Shown one piece after another: positions 62,501 to 64,000 of a DNA stretch of 64,000 nucleotides. A program made the translations under genes and the position numbers. The stretch is from Leptasterias polaris (lineage: Eukaryota > Echinodermata > Asteroidea > Forcipulatida > Asteriidae). Position 1 is the first letter of the stretch; every line of letters begins with the position of its first letter. The DNA is taken from contig JAZGTN010000002.1 of assembly GCA_037783415.1 (NCBI GenBank), forward strand, positions 4,092,001 to 4,156,000, given 5' to 3'. The notes under the pieces are model-generated. The model was given only the letters and a program-made list of their open reading frames with translations. It was not told the origin of the DNA and did not search any database.

Positions 62501-63833
62501 TCATGGGCTGTGTTGTCATGATCAAAGCATATCAAAGCAGGCCTGTGGCTGTAAGTGGAATTATGAACTCTCACGCGGTTGCTGCACGGTGCGCCCTCCC
62601 TCAAAAAGTTCTGATGGACAATTTTTGTTTTCTGCTGAGCAAAACTAAACTGGGAACCAGGCAGACATTCAAAAAAGACTGAATTCAGACAAAAGTATGA
62701 AATATCTCATCCATGCTATTAAAGGAAAAAAAGCAGGAAATCCTCCTAACAGAAAATATTCTACAGCTAAATTGCCTTGTTATGGGGATCAGCTTAGCTC
62801 AGTGGTTTCTTTCCCTGCCTTCTGTGGACACCGGTTCAAATCCCAACTCAGACCGAAGCCTTGCATCTGGATTGGGTTTTCAGTCCTTATCTGGTTGCGT
62901 GGGTTTTCCCCATTGGGGTTTTCCCCCCATTGGGGTTTCCCCCCATTGGGGTTTTCCCCCATTGGGGTTTTCCCCCATTGGGGTTTTCCCCCATTGGGGT
63001 TTTCCTCCATCATCAAAAACTGAACATTTGTTTCCATTTTCTATCCATCCTGTTATTGATGCCAATTGAGGTATTGGATGTGTAATAAAATAAATAAATA
63101 AAATATTTTATTTGTATATTTCTTATTACTACTCACCTACCGATCACTAAATGGATTTGTCCCTGATTATATTTCCTCTCTTCTCAGTATCTCTTTAGGT
63201 TCTCGTGCAGGTCTTCGTTCCTCCATTTCCACAAAGTTAACAGAATTTAAAACTAAGAGGAGTTGGGGTGACAGAGCTTTTATAGCTGCTGCCCCCAAGT
63301 TATGGAACTCCCTACCTCATTCAATCAAAATGTCAGCAAATCAAAATTTGTTCAAAAAAACTTAAAAACCTATCTAATGTCTGAATTCTTTAGTTAAGAT
63401 GTAGTATATTTCACAACCTGATGTAAATTATTTTCATTCTTTGTAACTTTTCATGTACTTTCGTATGTTTAATGTTTCTATACCTTGTTAGGCGCCTTGA
63501 GCATCCCTTGGGGTGGATATGTGCGCATTATAAATGTTGTTATTATTATTATTATTATTATTATGTAACGTGCAAGGTGACTCACATTTGTGTCATAGTC
63601 TAACGTGATGGCATTAGGCTTCTGAATACCCCGTGATATGATGACTTCCTGGTTTGAACCGTCACTCATTTTGGCACGCTGGATGGTCGGTTCCCATGTG
63701 TAGATGTCGGTGAAATACATCACATCATTGTGGGGGTCTAAAACGATGGCTTTAGGTTTGACGATGCCGGTCGCGATGAAGACGACTTCGTTGGTGAAGC
63801 CGTCTAGATCCAGACGATGGATGGTTCCAAATG
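19742..63833 (-). CDS. Large single-pass receptor: LDLR-B / EGF / Sushi / cadherin x15 / EGF / TM / tail (29 exons, 5' end outside window)
   Basis: Spliced minus-strand gene; joining e1-e29 gives 8,024 nt, about 2,673 codons plus stop TAG at 19742-19744. Approximate residues in this partial product: YWTD-type LDLR-B repeats 1-172; EGF 173-215; five EGFs 216-440, several with D-[VI]-[ND]-E-C calcium-binding starts; Sushi about 440-490; about 15 cadherin repeats about 495-2060, marked by linkers such as [21 protein letters not shown] and DRNDPPT; six EGFs about 2065-2340; transmembrane helix about 2353-2378; cytoplasmic tail to 2673 with PPPY, NPIF and NPVF. All introns have GT-AG ends and all phases match. 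Cadherin repeats imply calcium-dependent adhesion; the YWTD/EGF unit and NPxF motifs resemble LRP-type endocytic receptors. Signal peptide and N-terminus are not in the window. The combination is not one I can name; function is inference. Confidence 0.9.
21101..21323 (-). CDS. e28: juxtamembrane stalk and transmembrane helix
   Basis: 223 nt, phase 1-2. ENLAIDSC closes the last EGF; a proline/threonine stalk ([10 protein letters not shown]) follows; [20 protein letters not shown] is a single hydrophobic helix followed by the stop-transfer FRRVRR. Establishes type I topology with a C-terminal cytoplasmic side. Confidence 0.92.
21385..21905 (+). mobile_element. tRNA-Leu-type SINE split by a TTAA element
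   Basis: Head (GGACTCAAGCTCCGGTG) and body up to CTTGTGTCC are at 21385-21458; the body resumes at 21720 with CAAGGCACTTAACTATTATT. The interruption is the inverted-repeat element 21459-21719. Confidence 0.82.
21459..21719. mobile_element. TTAA-flanked inverted-repeat element inside the SINE
   Basis: Ends TTAACCCTTTAGAGACC and GGTCTCTAGAGGGTTAA, about 261 bp including both TTAA. Diverged relatives at 18907-19000, 38900-39010, 40528-40688 (right end AGGGTTAA) and 60890-61100 share a 'GGCCGCTATGGGCATTTTG'-like core. TTAA plus a CCC-starting terminus fits the piggyBac superfamily. Confidence 0.78.
22508..22993 (+). repeat. Source copy of the 19.2-kb duplication
   Basis: Contains a tRNA-Leu-like SINE (about 22508-22640), intron sequence and most of e27. 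The full exon and acceptor exist only here, so this is the ancestral copy. Confidence 0.85.
22917..23018 (-). CDS. e27: last EGF
   Basis: 102 nt, phase 1-1. [20 protein letters not shown] followed by [14 protein letters not shown]. The last 76 nt plus donor recur at 19589-19664 as a duplicated pseudo-exon. Confidence 0.87.
23140..23370 (+). repeat. Single-arm relative of the 18-kb inverted repeat
   Basis: Shares CATGCTTTCTGCTTTTCTCT, GTCATTTAGCCTTCGAGAAAG and the CAAAACGTCAGGCCATTA end. Followed by TTGGTTGGTAAACAGTTTAC, which also flanks the left arm at 18.1 kb. In the e26-e27 intron. Confidence 0.75.
24105..24290 (-). CDS. e26: cysteine-rich EGF unit
   Basis: 186 nt, phase 1-1. [19 protein letters not shown], then [20 protein letters not shown], then [13 protein letters not shown]. 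It has more cysteines than one EGF, giving a laminin-EGF-like tail. Confidence 0.86.
24880..25062 (-). CDS. e25: two EGF-like units
   Basis: 183 nt, phase 1-1. FEQCINVRD and [14 protein letters not shown] complete the EGF begun in e24, showing that nothing coding lies in the 7.4-kb intron. [16 protein letters not shown] starts the next one. Confidence 0.88.
25063..25611. other. Intron sequence left of the LTR element
   Basis: A 91-codon ORF at 25285-25560 (minus) is present but e24 and e25 join into one complete EGF without it, so it is not an exon of this gene. Confidence 0.6.
25612..26324 (+). repeat. 5' LTR
   Basis: 713 bp, TG...CA. TATAAAAG at 25754-25761 is a likely core promoter and AATAAA at 26159-26164 a likely polyadenylation signal. 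Differs from the 3' LTR by two substitutions and one 2-bp indel. Confidence 0.95.
26329..26346 (+). promoter_or_regulatory. Primer binding site, tRNA-Pro type
   Basis: TGGGGGCTTGTCCGGGAA lies 4 nt after the 5' LTR. It matches the tRNA-Pro primer site known from murine leukaemia-type retroviruses at 16 of 18 positions, so minus-strand priming by tRNA-Pro is likely. Confidence 0.8.
26402..29644 (+). CDS. Gag-protease-integrase polyprotein of the LTR element
   Basis: Intact 1,080-codon ORF; first ATG at 26402 (an in-frame GTG lies two codons upstream). Gag region residues about 1-340, with a helical capsid segment of the type related to the SCAN domain; CCHC zinc knuckle [14 protein letters not shown] near 351; protease DTGAS near 440; integrase zinc-binding [17 protein letters not shown] to CKTCHVC near 700; catalytic core with D (IIDCVGP, ~773), D (SDQGSNF, ~830) and E (QGALERFHQ, ~866); GPY/F module FIGPYVV near 1000. 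RT is absent here and lies in the next ORF. Conserved and unbroken, so recently functional. Confidence 0.93.
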   Translation: MALKFNVEGFVSDFEAKPSKPKLDKLKRSELFEVAKYYNVSVVSSMKKADLRVVLVEFFIDEEFLKEPVEKLTTLSVGSNYSEETVIKLKELELQKVQAELEIAKLKYAQPEGGTLSQSKQFDPSKHIRLVPRFQDKEVDKYFSHFEKVAERLSWPSDMRTLLLQSVLTGKAQEVYSALPVDQSSDYEIVRAAILKAYEQVPEANRQKFRIKKKSDSQSYIEFSRDKENLFDRWCTCCKVDKDYAKLRQVMLLEEFKSCVPDNVKIHLEEQQVKEIHQAAVMADDYALTHKTDFTKGNNLPGGRRRFKTYNSPFDKNKSADNNFELKPDSKPESSDTGGSRANNSYRSSVVCDYCGKIGHIKRKCYVFLKKTASDSSYTKPIAFTTSVPPSAGQQLNEVLVRGSKSDVREEFLPFITEGSISIVVGDNSPEYPVTILRDTGASQSLLLKGAVPLSLKSSLGANMFITGVGNDVFEVPLHQVFLKSDLVSGPMTVGVTPSLPQGLEGITLILGNDVAGTRVVVEPYMTFRPSTVDNTDKLEKEFPGIFPSCVTTRAMSRKAPERPSCSDTEFTGDVELTDTFMTRLASENISETVMDSEAKALVSKVDGPSPVVHQLEFLSDFSLNRDDLIIEQGRDPELVNISNRALSEDEASKVPMCFLIKDGVLMRKWRPPNIPADKEWEVLDQVVVPQPYRSYVMSLAHDLPAAGHLGVGKTCDRILNHFYWPNLRKTVAEFCKTCHVCQVVGKPNQNPPKAPLRPIPAFDEPFSKVIIDCVGPLPKTKKGYEYIFTIMCTSTRYPEAIPLRSIKAKPVVEALTAFFTRFGLPKIVQSDQGSNFTSKVFKEQLSALGIKHVTSSAYHPQSQGALERFHQTMKSMIRTYCLDHNRDWDEGLPLLLFAIREVVNESLGFSPFELVFGHTVRGPLTLVKEKWLDVENTESVLNHVIRLKERLQSVRELAKVNLESAQLEMKTWYDRNSKERSFSPGDQVLVLLPISGQPLQARFIGPYVVYRKVGDLDYVVLTPDRHKAKQLCHINMLKPYHVRQKETCVKQETVASVCSETSDENSGRINFAFLNVVLD
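29596..31065 (+). CDS. Reverse transcriptase-RNase H ORF of the LTR element
   Basis: Open in the -1 frame relative to Gag-PR-IN from 29596, overlapping it by 49 nt; the first ATG is only at 29713, so expression by -1 frameshifting is more likely than independent initiation. RT motifs: [48 protein letters not shown] and the catalytic YIDDIIVYS. RNase [32 protein letters not shown], ending ADALSRCV. No stop within the domain set. I saw no canonical X-XXY-YYZ heptamer in the overlap. Confidence 0.92.
   Translation, partial: KLRKDKLCIPQCGVRLKNSQILADLDGKLNHLNPQQQNDMRSVINEYKHLFPDVPGRTDVMFHNVDVGSTLPIKQHPYRCGPVKQSHFNEEIKYMLENDIIEKSSSSWSSPCIIVPKPDGTFRFCTDFRKVNSVTKSDTYPLPRIEDCIDRLGKAKFVSTYDLLKGYWQVPLTPQSREISAFVTPQGLYQYKVLPFGMKNAPATFQRMMNHLISDLGNTDVYIDDIIVYSESWQEHLDSTYALYNRLTEAKLTVNLSKSQIGKAKVKFLGHVIGQGEVSPVSAKIDSITNFPQPKTKKELMRFLGMAGYYRKFCRNFSDVVAPLTNLLKKSAKFTWTEECTQCFERVKAMLTSAPVLAAPDFARPFKLATDASDVGVGSVLLQEDDQNVDHPVCYFSKKLNRHQQNYSTVEKEALALLLALQHFEVYLEAAARPIVVYTDHNPLVFVQKMKNTNQRLLRWSLALQEFDVDIRHIKGKDNLIADALSRCV
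31066..31378 (+). other. Element 3' non-coding segment
   Basis: AT-rich, 313 bp between RT-RNase H stop and the 3' LTR. No env-like or accessory ORF. Confidence 0.8.
31368..31378 (+). promoter_or_regulatory. Polypurine tract
   Basis: AAGGGGGGAAG directly abuts the 3' LTR, the standard plus-strand primer position. Confidence 0.9.
31379..32093 (+). repeat. 3' LTR
   Basis: 715 bp, nearly identical to the 5' LTR. TATAAAAG at 31521-31528 and AATAAA at 31926-31931. Begins immediately after the polypurine tract; followed by the GAGG target duplication. Confidence 0.95.
32505..32699 (-). CDS. e24: end of EGF, calcium-binding EGF, start of a third EGF
   Basis: 195 nt, phase 1-1. GDGFTC completes one [17 protein letters not shown] to IGQDC is the next; [10 protein letters not shown] opens another that e25 finishes. 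The following intron carries the LTR retrotransposon in antisense. Confidence 0.87.
33374..33976 (-). CDS. e23: cadherin repeats 14-15 and start of first C-terminal EGF
   Basis: 603 nt, phase 1-1. [17 protein letters not shown], linker [23 protein letters not shown], then [14 protein letters not shown] and [11 protein letters not shown]. The last cadherin repeat passes into an EGF within the exon. Confidence 0.88.
34184..34295 (-). CDS. e22: linker and start of cadherin repeat 14
   Basis: 112 nt, phase 0-1. [18 protein letters not shown], then [14 protein letters not shown] short exon holding just the linker and first strand. Confidence 0.82.
34677..34954. mobile_element. Second copy of the CTGGGCCCAATTTCAT MITE
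   Basis: Collinear with 1427-1714 (GAGTTTCCATTTCATA, AAAATGAATGGCGTAACAAT, CTTACCGTTAAGCAGC) with scattered substitutions. Intronic between e21 and e22. Confidence 0.85.
35068..35264 (-). CDS. e21: cadherin repeat 13 (end) with furin-like basic site
   Basis: 197 nt, phase 1-0. Starts [18 protein letters not shown], two R-x-[KR]-R-type proprotein convertase motifs in about 15 residues, then IPSQFVV and [19 protein letters not shown], the last strands of the repeat. Donor GTGAGT. Confidence 0.85.
35600..36500 (-). CDS. e20: cadherin repeats 11 to 13 (largest exon)
   Basis: 901 nt, phase 0-1. Linkers DRNDPPT, DVNLPPT and DGPERPA. Repeat 13 has an extended, glycine/alanine-rich N-terminal strand ([17 protein letters not shown]) unlike its neighbours and ends [10 protein letters not shown] just before the basic site in e21. 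Confidence 0.9.
36787..36986 (-). CDS. e19: cadherin repeat 10
   Basis: 200 nt, phase 1-0. [40 protein letters not shown]. Well-preserved DPDTDD and TTDEDG calcium-site motifs. Donor GTACGA. Confidence 0.85.
37365..38071. mobile_element. TTAA-flanked element with internal 45-bp minisatellite
   Basis: Ends TTAACCCTTTCCTTAC and TTAAGGAAAGGGTTAA, TTAA at 37365 and 38068, length 707 bp. Carries four 45-bp tandem units near its left end. No transposase ORF; non-autonomous piggyBac-like by target and CCC terminus (inference). In the e18-e19 intron. Confidence 0.8.
37371..37540. repeat. 45-bp tandem repeat, about 4 copies
   Basis: Unit carries GGCGACTTTAGTCGACTGCA, including the palindrome CGACTTTAGTCG. 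Because 45 is a multiple of 3 both strands look open; neither reading resembles a protein. Confidence 0.9.
38398..38629 (+). mobile_element. Retroelement 3' tail ending in TTTA repeats at the e18 donor
   Basis: GCGCAATATAAAGCAATAAA followed by (TTTA)n ends exactly at the e18 splice donor. A second LINE-type tail (AGGAGCATGTTTCATGGATG, ATT repeats) is just upstream at 38240-38320. Confidence 0.65.
38630..38828 (-). CDS. e18: cadherin repeat 9 (end) and 10 (start)
   Basis: 199 nt, phase 0-1. [20 protein letters not shown], a degenerate linker NVAERPT, then FEIAENNEG. Its donor GTATAA is directly followed by a TTTA-type retroelement tail lying at 38398-38629. Confidence 0.82.
39086..39425 (+). 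mobile_element. tRNA-Leu-derived SINE, full length
   Basis: Head resembles a tRNA-Leu(CAA): A box TGGCCGAGTGG, anticodon-arm-like GAACTCAAGCTC, B box GGTTCGAGTCC. Body has CACTTGTGTCCCTGAGCAAG; tail ends in GGCGCTTTATAAATGC then ATT repeats, like the LINE tails in this window. Not a functional tRNA: the acceptor stem is imperfect and the unit continues into SINE body. Confidence 0.82.
39525..40522. mobile_element. TTAA-flanked 1-kb inverted-repeat element
   Basis: Ends TTAAAGTCACCTGG and CCAGGTGCCTTTAA. Subterminal inverted copies GTGACGTCAATCGAGG (39681) and CCTCGATTGACGTCAC (about 40343) each carry a CRE-type TGACGTCA. Short ORFs inside (longest 136 codons) show no transposase motif. Confidence 0.8.
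40767..41111 (-). CDS. e17: cadherin repeat 8 (end) and 9 (start)
   Basis: 345 nt, phase 0-0. [19 protein letters not shown], linker NVNEAPT, then [20 protein letters not shown] and SDPDS. Donor GTAATT. Confidence 0.87.
41264..41570. mobile_element. Inverted-repeat element with related stem-loop/CGAAAC motif
   Basis: Termini TTGTCTTGCTAATTATTCTA and TAGAACAAGTAGCGAGACAA are complementary, with GAATTCGGGAGACTCC/ GAGAAGTCTCCCGAATTC arms inside. Contains GACTAG-loop-CTAGTC-GAAAC near 41344 and hairpin GTTCTTTTCAGAAC at 41478-41491. Confidence 0.65.
41998..42156 (-). CDS. e16: linker and cadherin repeat 8, first half
   Basis: 159 nt, phase 0-0. Opens [20 protein letters not shown] and continues to [11 protein letters not shown] canonical cadherin start with calcium-ligand residues present. 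Confidence 0.85.
42564..42781 (-). CDS. e15: cadherin repeat 7
   Basis: 218 nt, phase 1-0. Contains [30 protein letters not shown] and TFVVTV, the central and last strands of a cadherin repeat. The usual A-x-D-x-G is replaced by AEAAEG, so calcium binding at this site is doubtful. Confidence 0.8.
42834..43500 (+). mobile_element. SINE split by a TTAA-flanked inverted-repeat element
   Basis: SINE head 42834-42930 (B box GTTCGAGCC-like), interrupted within the conserved CACTTAACTATAATTGC by 42940-43277, and resuming with GTATAATTGCTTCTCATC. The insert ends TTAAGGCAGG / CTACCTTTAA. Confidence 0.78.
42940..43277. mobile_element. AAAGGCACTG-family MITE
   Basis: Shares 'GGTAATTGTCAAAGACCAG' and 'GAAAATTTGGGCTCAATCGG' with copies at about 7078-7765, 14646-15021, 17330-17490 and 45803-46157. 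Termini are complementary and TTAA-bounded. No ORF, so non-autonomous. Confidence 0.78.
43529..43651. repeat. Palindromic pair of tRNA-derived SINE ends
   Basis: GATTTTGGGTTGAACAAAGA at the left is matched by TCTTTGTTCAACCCAAAATC at the right; centre CCGGCACGTTAATCCGG. The right half carries a B box GGTTCAAATCC. Confidence 0.8.
43734..43938 (-). CDS. e14: cadherin repeat 6 (end) and 7 (start)
   Basis: 205 nt, phase 0-1. [12 protein letters not shown] and [13 protein letters not shown] are a degenerate linker. The e13-e14 intron contains the tandem donor array. Donor GTAAGT, the strongest match to consensus in this gene. Confidence 0.82.
44045..44675. repeat. 82-bp tandem array containing splice-donor copies, about 7 units
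   Basis: Units start near 44085, 44167, 44249, 44331, 44413, 44495 and 44577; each includes CCCATACATACCTGTAACTT, read on the minus strand as ACAG|GTATGTATGGG. The series runs into the true e13 donor at 44675. Confidence 0.9.
44676..44861 (-). CDS. e13: cadherin linker and repeat 6, first half
   Basis: 186 nt, phase 0-0. Begins [14 protein letters not shown] and ends GNQLK. Its 3' end plus donor (AG|GTATGTATGG) is the last member of an 82-bp tandem array lying in the following intron. Confidence 0.85.
45548..45681 (-). CDS. e12: cadherin repeat 5, C-terminal part
   Basis: 134 nt, phase 1-0. [20 protein letters not shown] followed by DPAG is the strand before a cadherin linker. Donor GTAAAA. 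The next exon opens with the linker. Confidence 0.8.
45803..46157. mobile_element. MITE copy with a perfect 25-bp hairpin
   Basis: Shares GGTAATTGTCAGAGACCAG and AACAAACCTGTGAAAGTTTC with the AAAGGCA family; a partial copy is at 47531-47765. Contains a perfect hairpin at 45946-46000. Confidence 0.65.
46332..46351. repeat. Perfect 20-bp palindrome
   Basis: GCAACTACTCGAGTAGTTGC. Sits beside a larger imperfect inverted repeat at about 46460-46580 (TGTGTCACTCCC / GGGAGTGACACA). Confidence 0.85.
46895..47293. mobile_element. AAAGG-family MITE, diverged copy
   Basis: Left CTAAAGGAAATGCATACC, right CGCATACTTTCCCTTTAA; interior GTGATTACCAAACGC-type sequence and CTGTGAAAGTTTTC resemble the 14.6 and 42.9 kb copies. 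Confidence 0.65.
47374..47523 (-). CDS. e11: cadherin repeat 5, core
   Basis: 150 nt, phase 1-1. Contains [14 protein letters not shown] and TATDPDLD, the N-terminal strand and calcium site of a cadherin repeat. Donor GTAGGA. Confidence 0.82.
48264..48446 (-). CDS. e10: cadherin repeat 4 (end) and 5 (start)
   Basis: 183 nt, phase 1-1. Contains [11 protein letters not shown] and the linker NVNERPN. The donor GTTAGA is weaker than others in the gene; it was chosen because it preserves phase with e11. Confidence 0.75.
48768..48852 (+). mobile_element. tRNA-derived SINE, second family
   Basis: TAGCTCTGTTGTTAGAGCAC, then CATGTTAATCCAGTGGTCGC and the family tail TTTTCTTTATTCAACCCC. The B box is degraded. 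Confidence 0.65.
49179..50051 (-). CDS. e9: cadherin repeats 1 (end) to 4 (start)
   Basis: 873 nt, phase 1-1, the second largest exon. Linkers DVNEPPT, DENDPPT and DVNEPPS separate repeats. LDYE, ITTTDSG and LTVADPDFG are the usual cadherin core motifs. Donor GTATGT. Confidence 0.92.
50822..51034. repeat. Head-to-head pair of tRNA-derived SINEs
   Basis: Minus copy 50822-50931 (complement of TAGCTCAGTTAGTAGAGC) and plus copy 50944-51034 (TAGCTCCGTTGGTAGAGC), both ending in the AATTTTTCTTTGTTCAA motif. A further plus copy is at 48768-48850. Confidence 0.78.
51255..51539 (-). CDS. e8: second half of Sushi and start of cadherin repeat 1
   Basis: 285 nt, phase 1-1. [10 protein letters not shown] then AEC completes the Sushi fold signature (C, W, C). 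It continues into INNPPFAI and VPEDSLPG, the start of the first cadherin repeat, with [14 protein letters not shown] as its conserved core. Confidence 0.85.
52390..52548 (-). CDS. e7: end of EGF and first half of Sushi/CCP module
   Basis: 159 nt, phase 1-1. [17 protein letters not shown] finishes the [13 protein letters not shown], then C, then TCDLSC opens a Sushi-type module (first four cysteines). The intron after it begins with a long G tract on the plus strand just before the donor. Confidence 0.85.
52549..55231. other. Intron e6-e7
   Basis: Contains the minus-strand SINE 53042-53402 and imperfect repeats of 'CAGGATGTCAGAACC' and 'TCTGGAACC' type at 52590-52930. No exon recognised. Confidence 0.55.
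53042..53402 (-). mobile_element. tRNA-Leu-derived SINE, minus strand
   Basis: Same family as 39086-39425, reverse orientation: the head is at 53402 (complement of GGCCATGACACC) and the tail at 53042 with AAT units. Intronic, between e6 and e7. Confidence 0.8.
55232..55344 (-). CDS. e6: end of one EGF and start of the next calcium-binding EGF
   Basis: 113 nt, phase 2-1. Reads [16 protein letters not shown], then [16 protein letters not shown], whose C-terminal half lies in e7. Donor GTATGA; acceptor TTTCAG. Confidence 0.88.
56160..56500. repeat. CAAA-rich imperfect tandem repeat
   Basis: About 115-145 bp units ending in ACAAACAAATCAACMAATA, each followed by GTGAAATG/GTGAAATTCC and a CCC-rich segment. 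Open frames here are low-complexity artefacts. Confidence 0.75.
56968..57810. repeat. 281-bp tandem triplication
   Basis: Three nearly identical units; the marker GTGAGGATGCATGC recurs at 56981, 57262 and 57543. Adjacent units differ by almost nothing (CACACAAAAA versus CACACCAAAA). Intronic between e5 and e6; no coding potential seen. Confidence 0.93.
57811..59363. other. Intron e5-e6, remaining part
   Basis: AT-rich intron sequence after the tandem triplication. No coding segment or clear repeat family beyond short ACTAGT repeats at 59158-59185. Confidence 0.55.
59364..59682 (-). CDS. e5: three EGF-like units (last one incomplete)
   Basis: 319 nt, phase 1-2. Units begin at DHNEC, DVNEC and DVDEC. 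The third is completed by e6 through a split serine codon (AG|C). Donor GTAAGC. The DVDEC and DVNEC units carry the calcium-binding signature. Confidence 0.88.
60164..60286 (-). CDS. e4: calcium-binding EGF
   Basis: 123 nt, phase 1-1. Starts [16 protein letters not shown] and ends GVTC; six cysteines with the calcium-binding D-V-N-E-C start. Donor GTAGGT. Confidence 0.88.
61163..61291 (-). CDS. e3: EGF-like domain closing the propeller
   Basis: 129 nt, phase 1-1. Six cysteines in EGF spacing, from [12 protein letters not shown] to [16 protein letters not shown]. In LDLR/LRP proteins an EGF of this type packs against the YWTD propeller, so its position here is canonical. Donor GTAAGA. Confidence 0.85.
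62030..62297 (-). CDS. e2: LDLR class B repeats, end of propeller
   Basis: Continues e1 seamlessly (LDYDTN + [13 protein letters not shown]). Contains RIYWTELY, the canonical YWTD position of a blade, and the DGSDR turn. Donor GTAAGG; leaves phase 1, as do most following EGF exons. Confidence 0.85.
62786..62860 (+). mobile_element. tRNA-derived SINE head
   Basis: A box TTAGCTCAGTGG and B box GGTTCAAATCC spaced as in a tRNA; body then differs. Fragment of a SINE rather than a tRNA gene because no anticodon stem closes. Confidence 0.6.
62900..63006. repeat. 17-18 bp tandem repeat CCCATTGGGGTTTTCCC
   Basis: About six to seven units. Several overlapping ORFs on both strands arise from it and none is believable. 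It lies inside a tRNA-like repeat unit starting near 62790. Confidence 0.9.
63130..63565 (+). mobile_element. 5'-truncated LINE, CR1/L2-like 3' end
   Basis: Translated, it ends [20 protein letters not shown] then [15 protein letters not shown], the C-terminal tail typical of CR1/L2-clade RT ORFs, followed by GGCGCCTTGAGCATCCC and an ATT-repeat tail. Lies in the e1-e2 intron, antisense to the gene. Confidence 0.8.
63586..63833 (-). CDS. e1: LDLR class B (YWTD-type) repeats
   Basis: Acceptor TAG before CATTTGG, donor GTGAGT after the codon for N of LDYDTN. Shows the propeller pattern [10 protein letters not shown], then YFTD, then [10 protein letters not shown], then P-N-A-I-T-L-D-Y. Ends in phase 0. 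Earlier propeller blades must lie upstream, beyond the window edge. Confidence 0.85.
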
Positions 63834-64000
63834 CTATCAAGGGGGGGGGGGGGGGGAAGCAGGAAAAATTCACACCAAAATAAGTTATTTTTATCTCAGT
63901 CCAGGAATTATAGTAGGGATTTGTTGTAGCACATAAGCCTGAAGATCCTTTGGTACTCGCCTGCCATTGGTGAAAACTTAAGTCCCAGTCATCAGTTGTC

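Noticed and set aside
62697..63085. Several overlapping ORFs with repeated Pro-Ile-Gly-Val-Phe
   Set aside because: Caused by the 17-18 bp tandem repeat; none has homology-like features.

Overview
This is an AT-rich animal nuclear genome segment. It has spliced genes with introns of hundreds of bases to several kb, tRNA-derived SINEs, CR1/L2-like LINE tails, many inverted-repeat (MITE-like) elements and one Ty3/Gypsy-type LTR retrotransposon. Gene content and repeat style suggest a marine invertebrate deuterostome, most likely an echinoderm. That assignment is inference; no species marker was seen.

Region 1 to about 19.7 kb holds no protein gene I can support. It is the 3' flank of the large gene, filled with repeats: MITEs with terminal inverted repeats, a TTAA-flanked element nested in another, a LINE tail carrying a nested MITE, a 23-26 bp-unit minisatellite at 10.4-11.0 kb, and a near-perfect 330-bp inverted repeat at 18.2-18.8 kb.

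From 19,742 to the right edge one minus-strand gene fills the window. I reconstructed 29 exons (e1-e29, numbered 5' to 3'), all with GT-AG borders and compatible phases at every junction. They encode about 2,673 C-terminal residues; the 5' end lies beyond 64,000. Domain order: LDLR class B (YWTD-type) repeats, EGF, about five more (mostly calcium-binding) EGFs, a Sushi/CCP module, about 15 cadherin repeats with a furin-like basic site inside repeat 13, about six EGFs, one transmembrane helix, and a tail of about 295 residues with PPxY and two NPxF motifs. This looks like a single-pass adhesion/endocytic-type receptor. I do not recognise a named orthologue.

The intron between e24 and e25 holds an intact, antisense, young LTR retrotransposon (25,612-32,093). 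Its pol order is protease-integrase-RT-RNase H, the hallmark of Gmr1-like Gypsy elements. Gag-PR-IN is one ORF and RT-RNase H a second ORF in the -1 frame. LTRs differ by two substitutions and one 2-bp indel, and a 4-bp target duplication is visible.

Other introns hold further elements. At least five inverted-repeat families are bounded by TTAA, two of them sitting inside SINE copies, so empty sites can be read in the same window. There is a 281-bp tandem triplication, and an 82-bp tandem array that repeats a real 5' splice site about seven times. A 76-nt copy of exon e27 lies just downstream of the stop codon.
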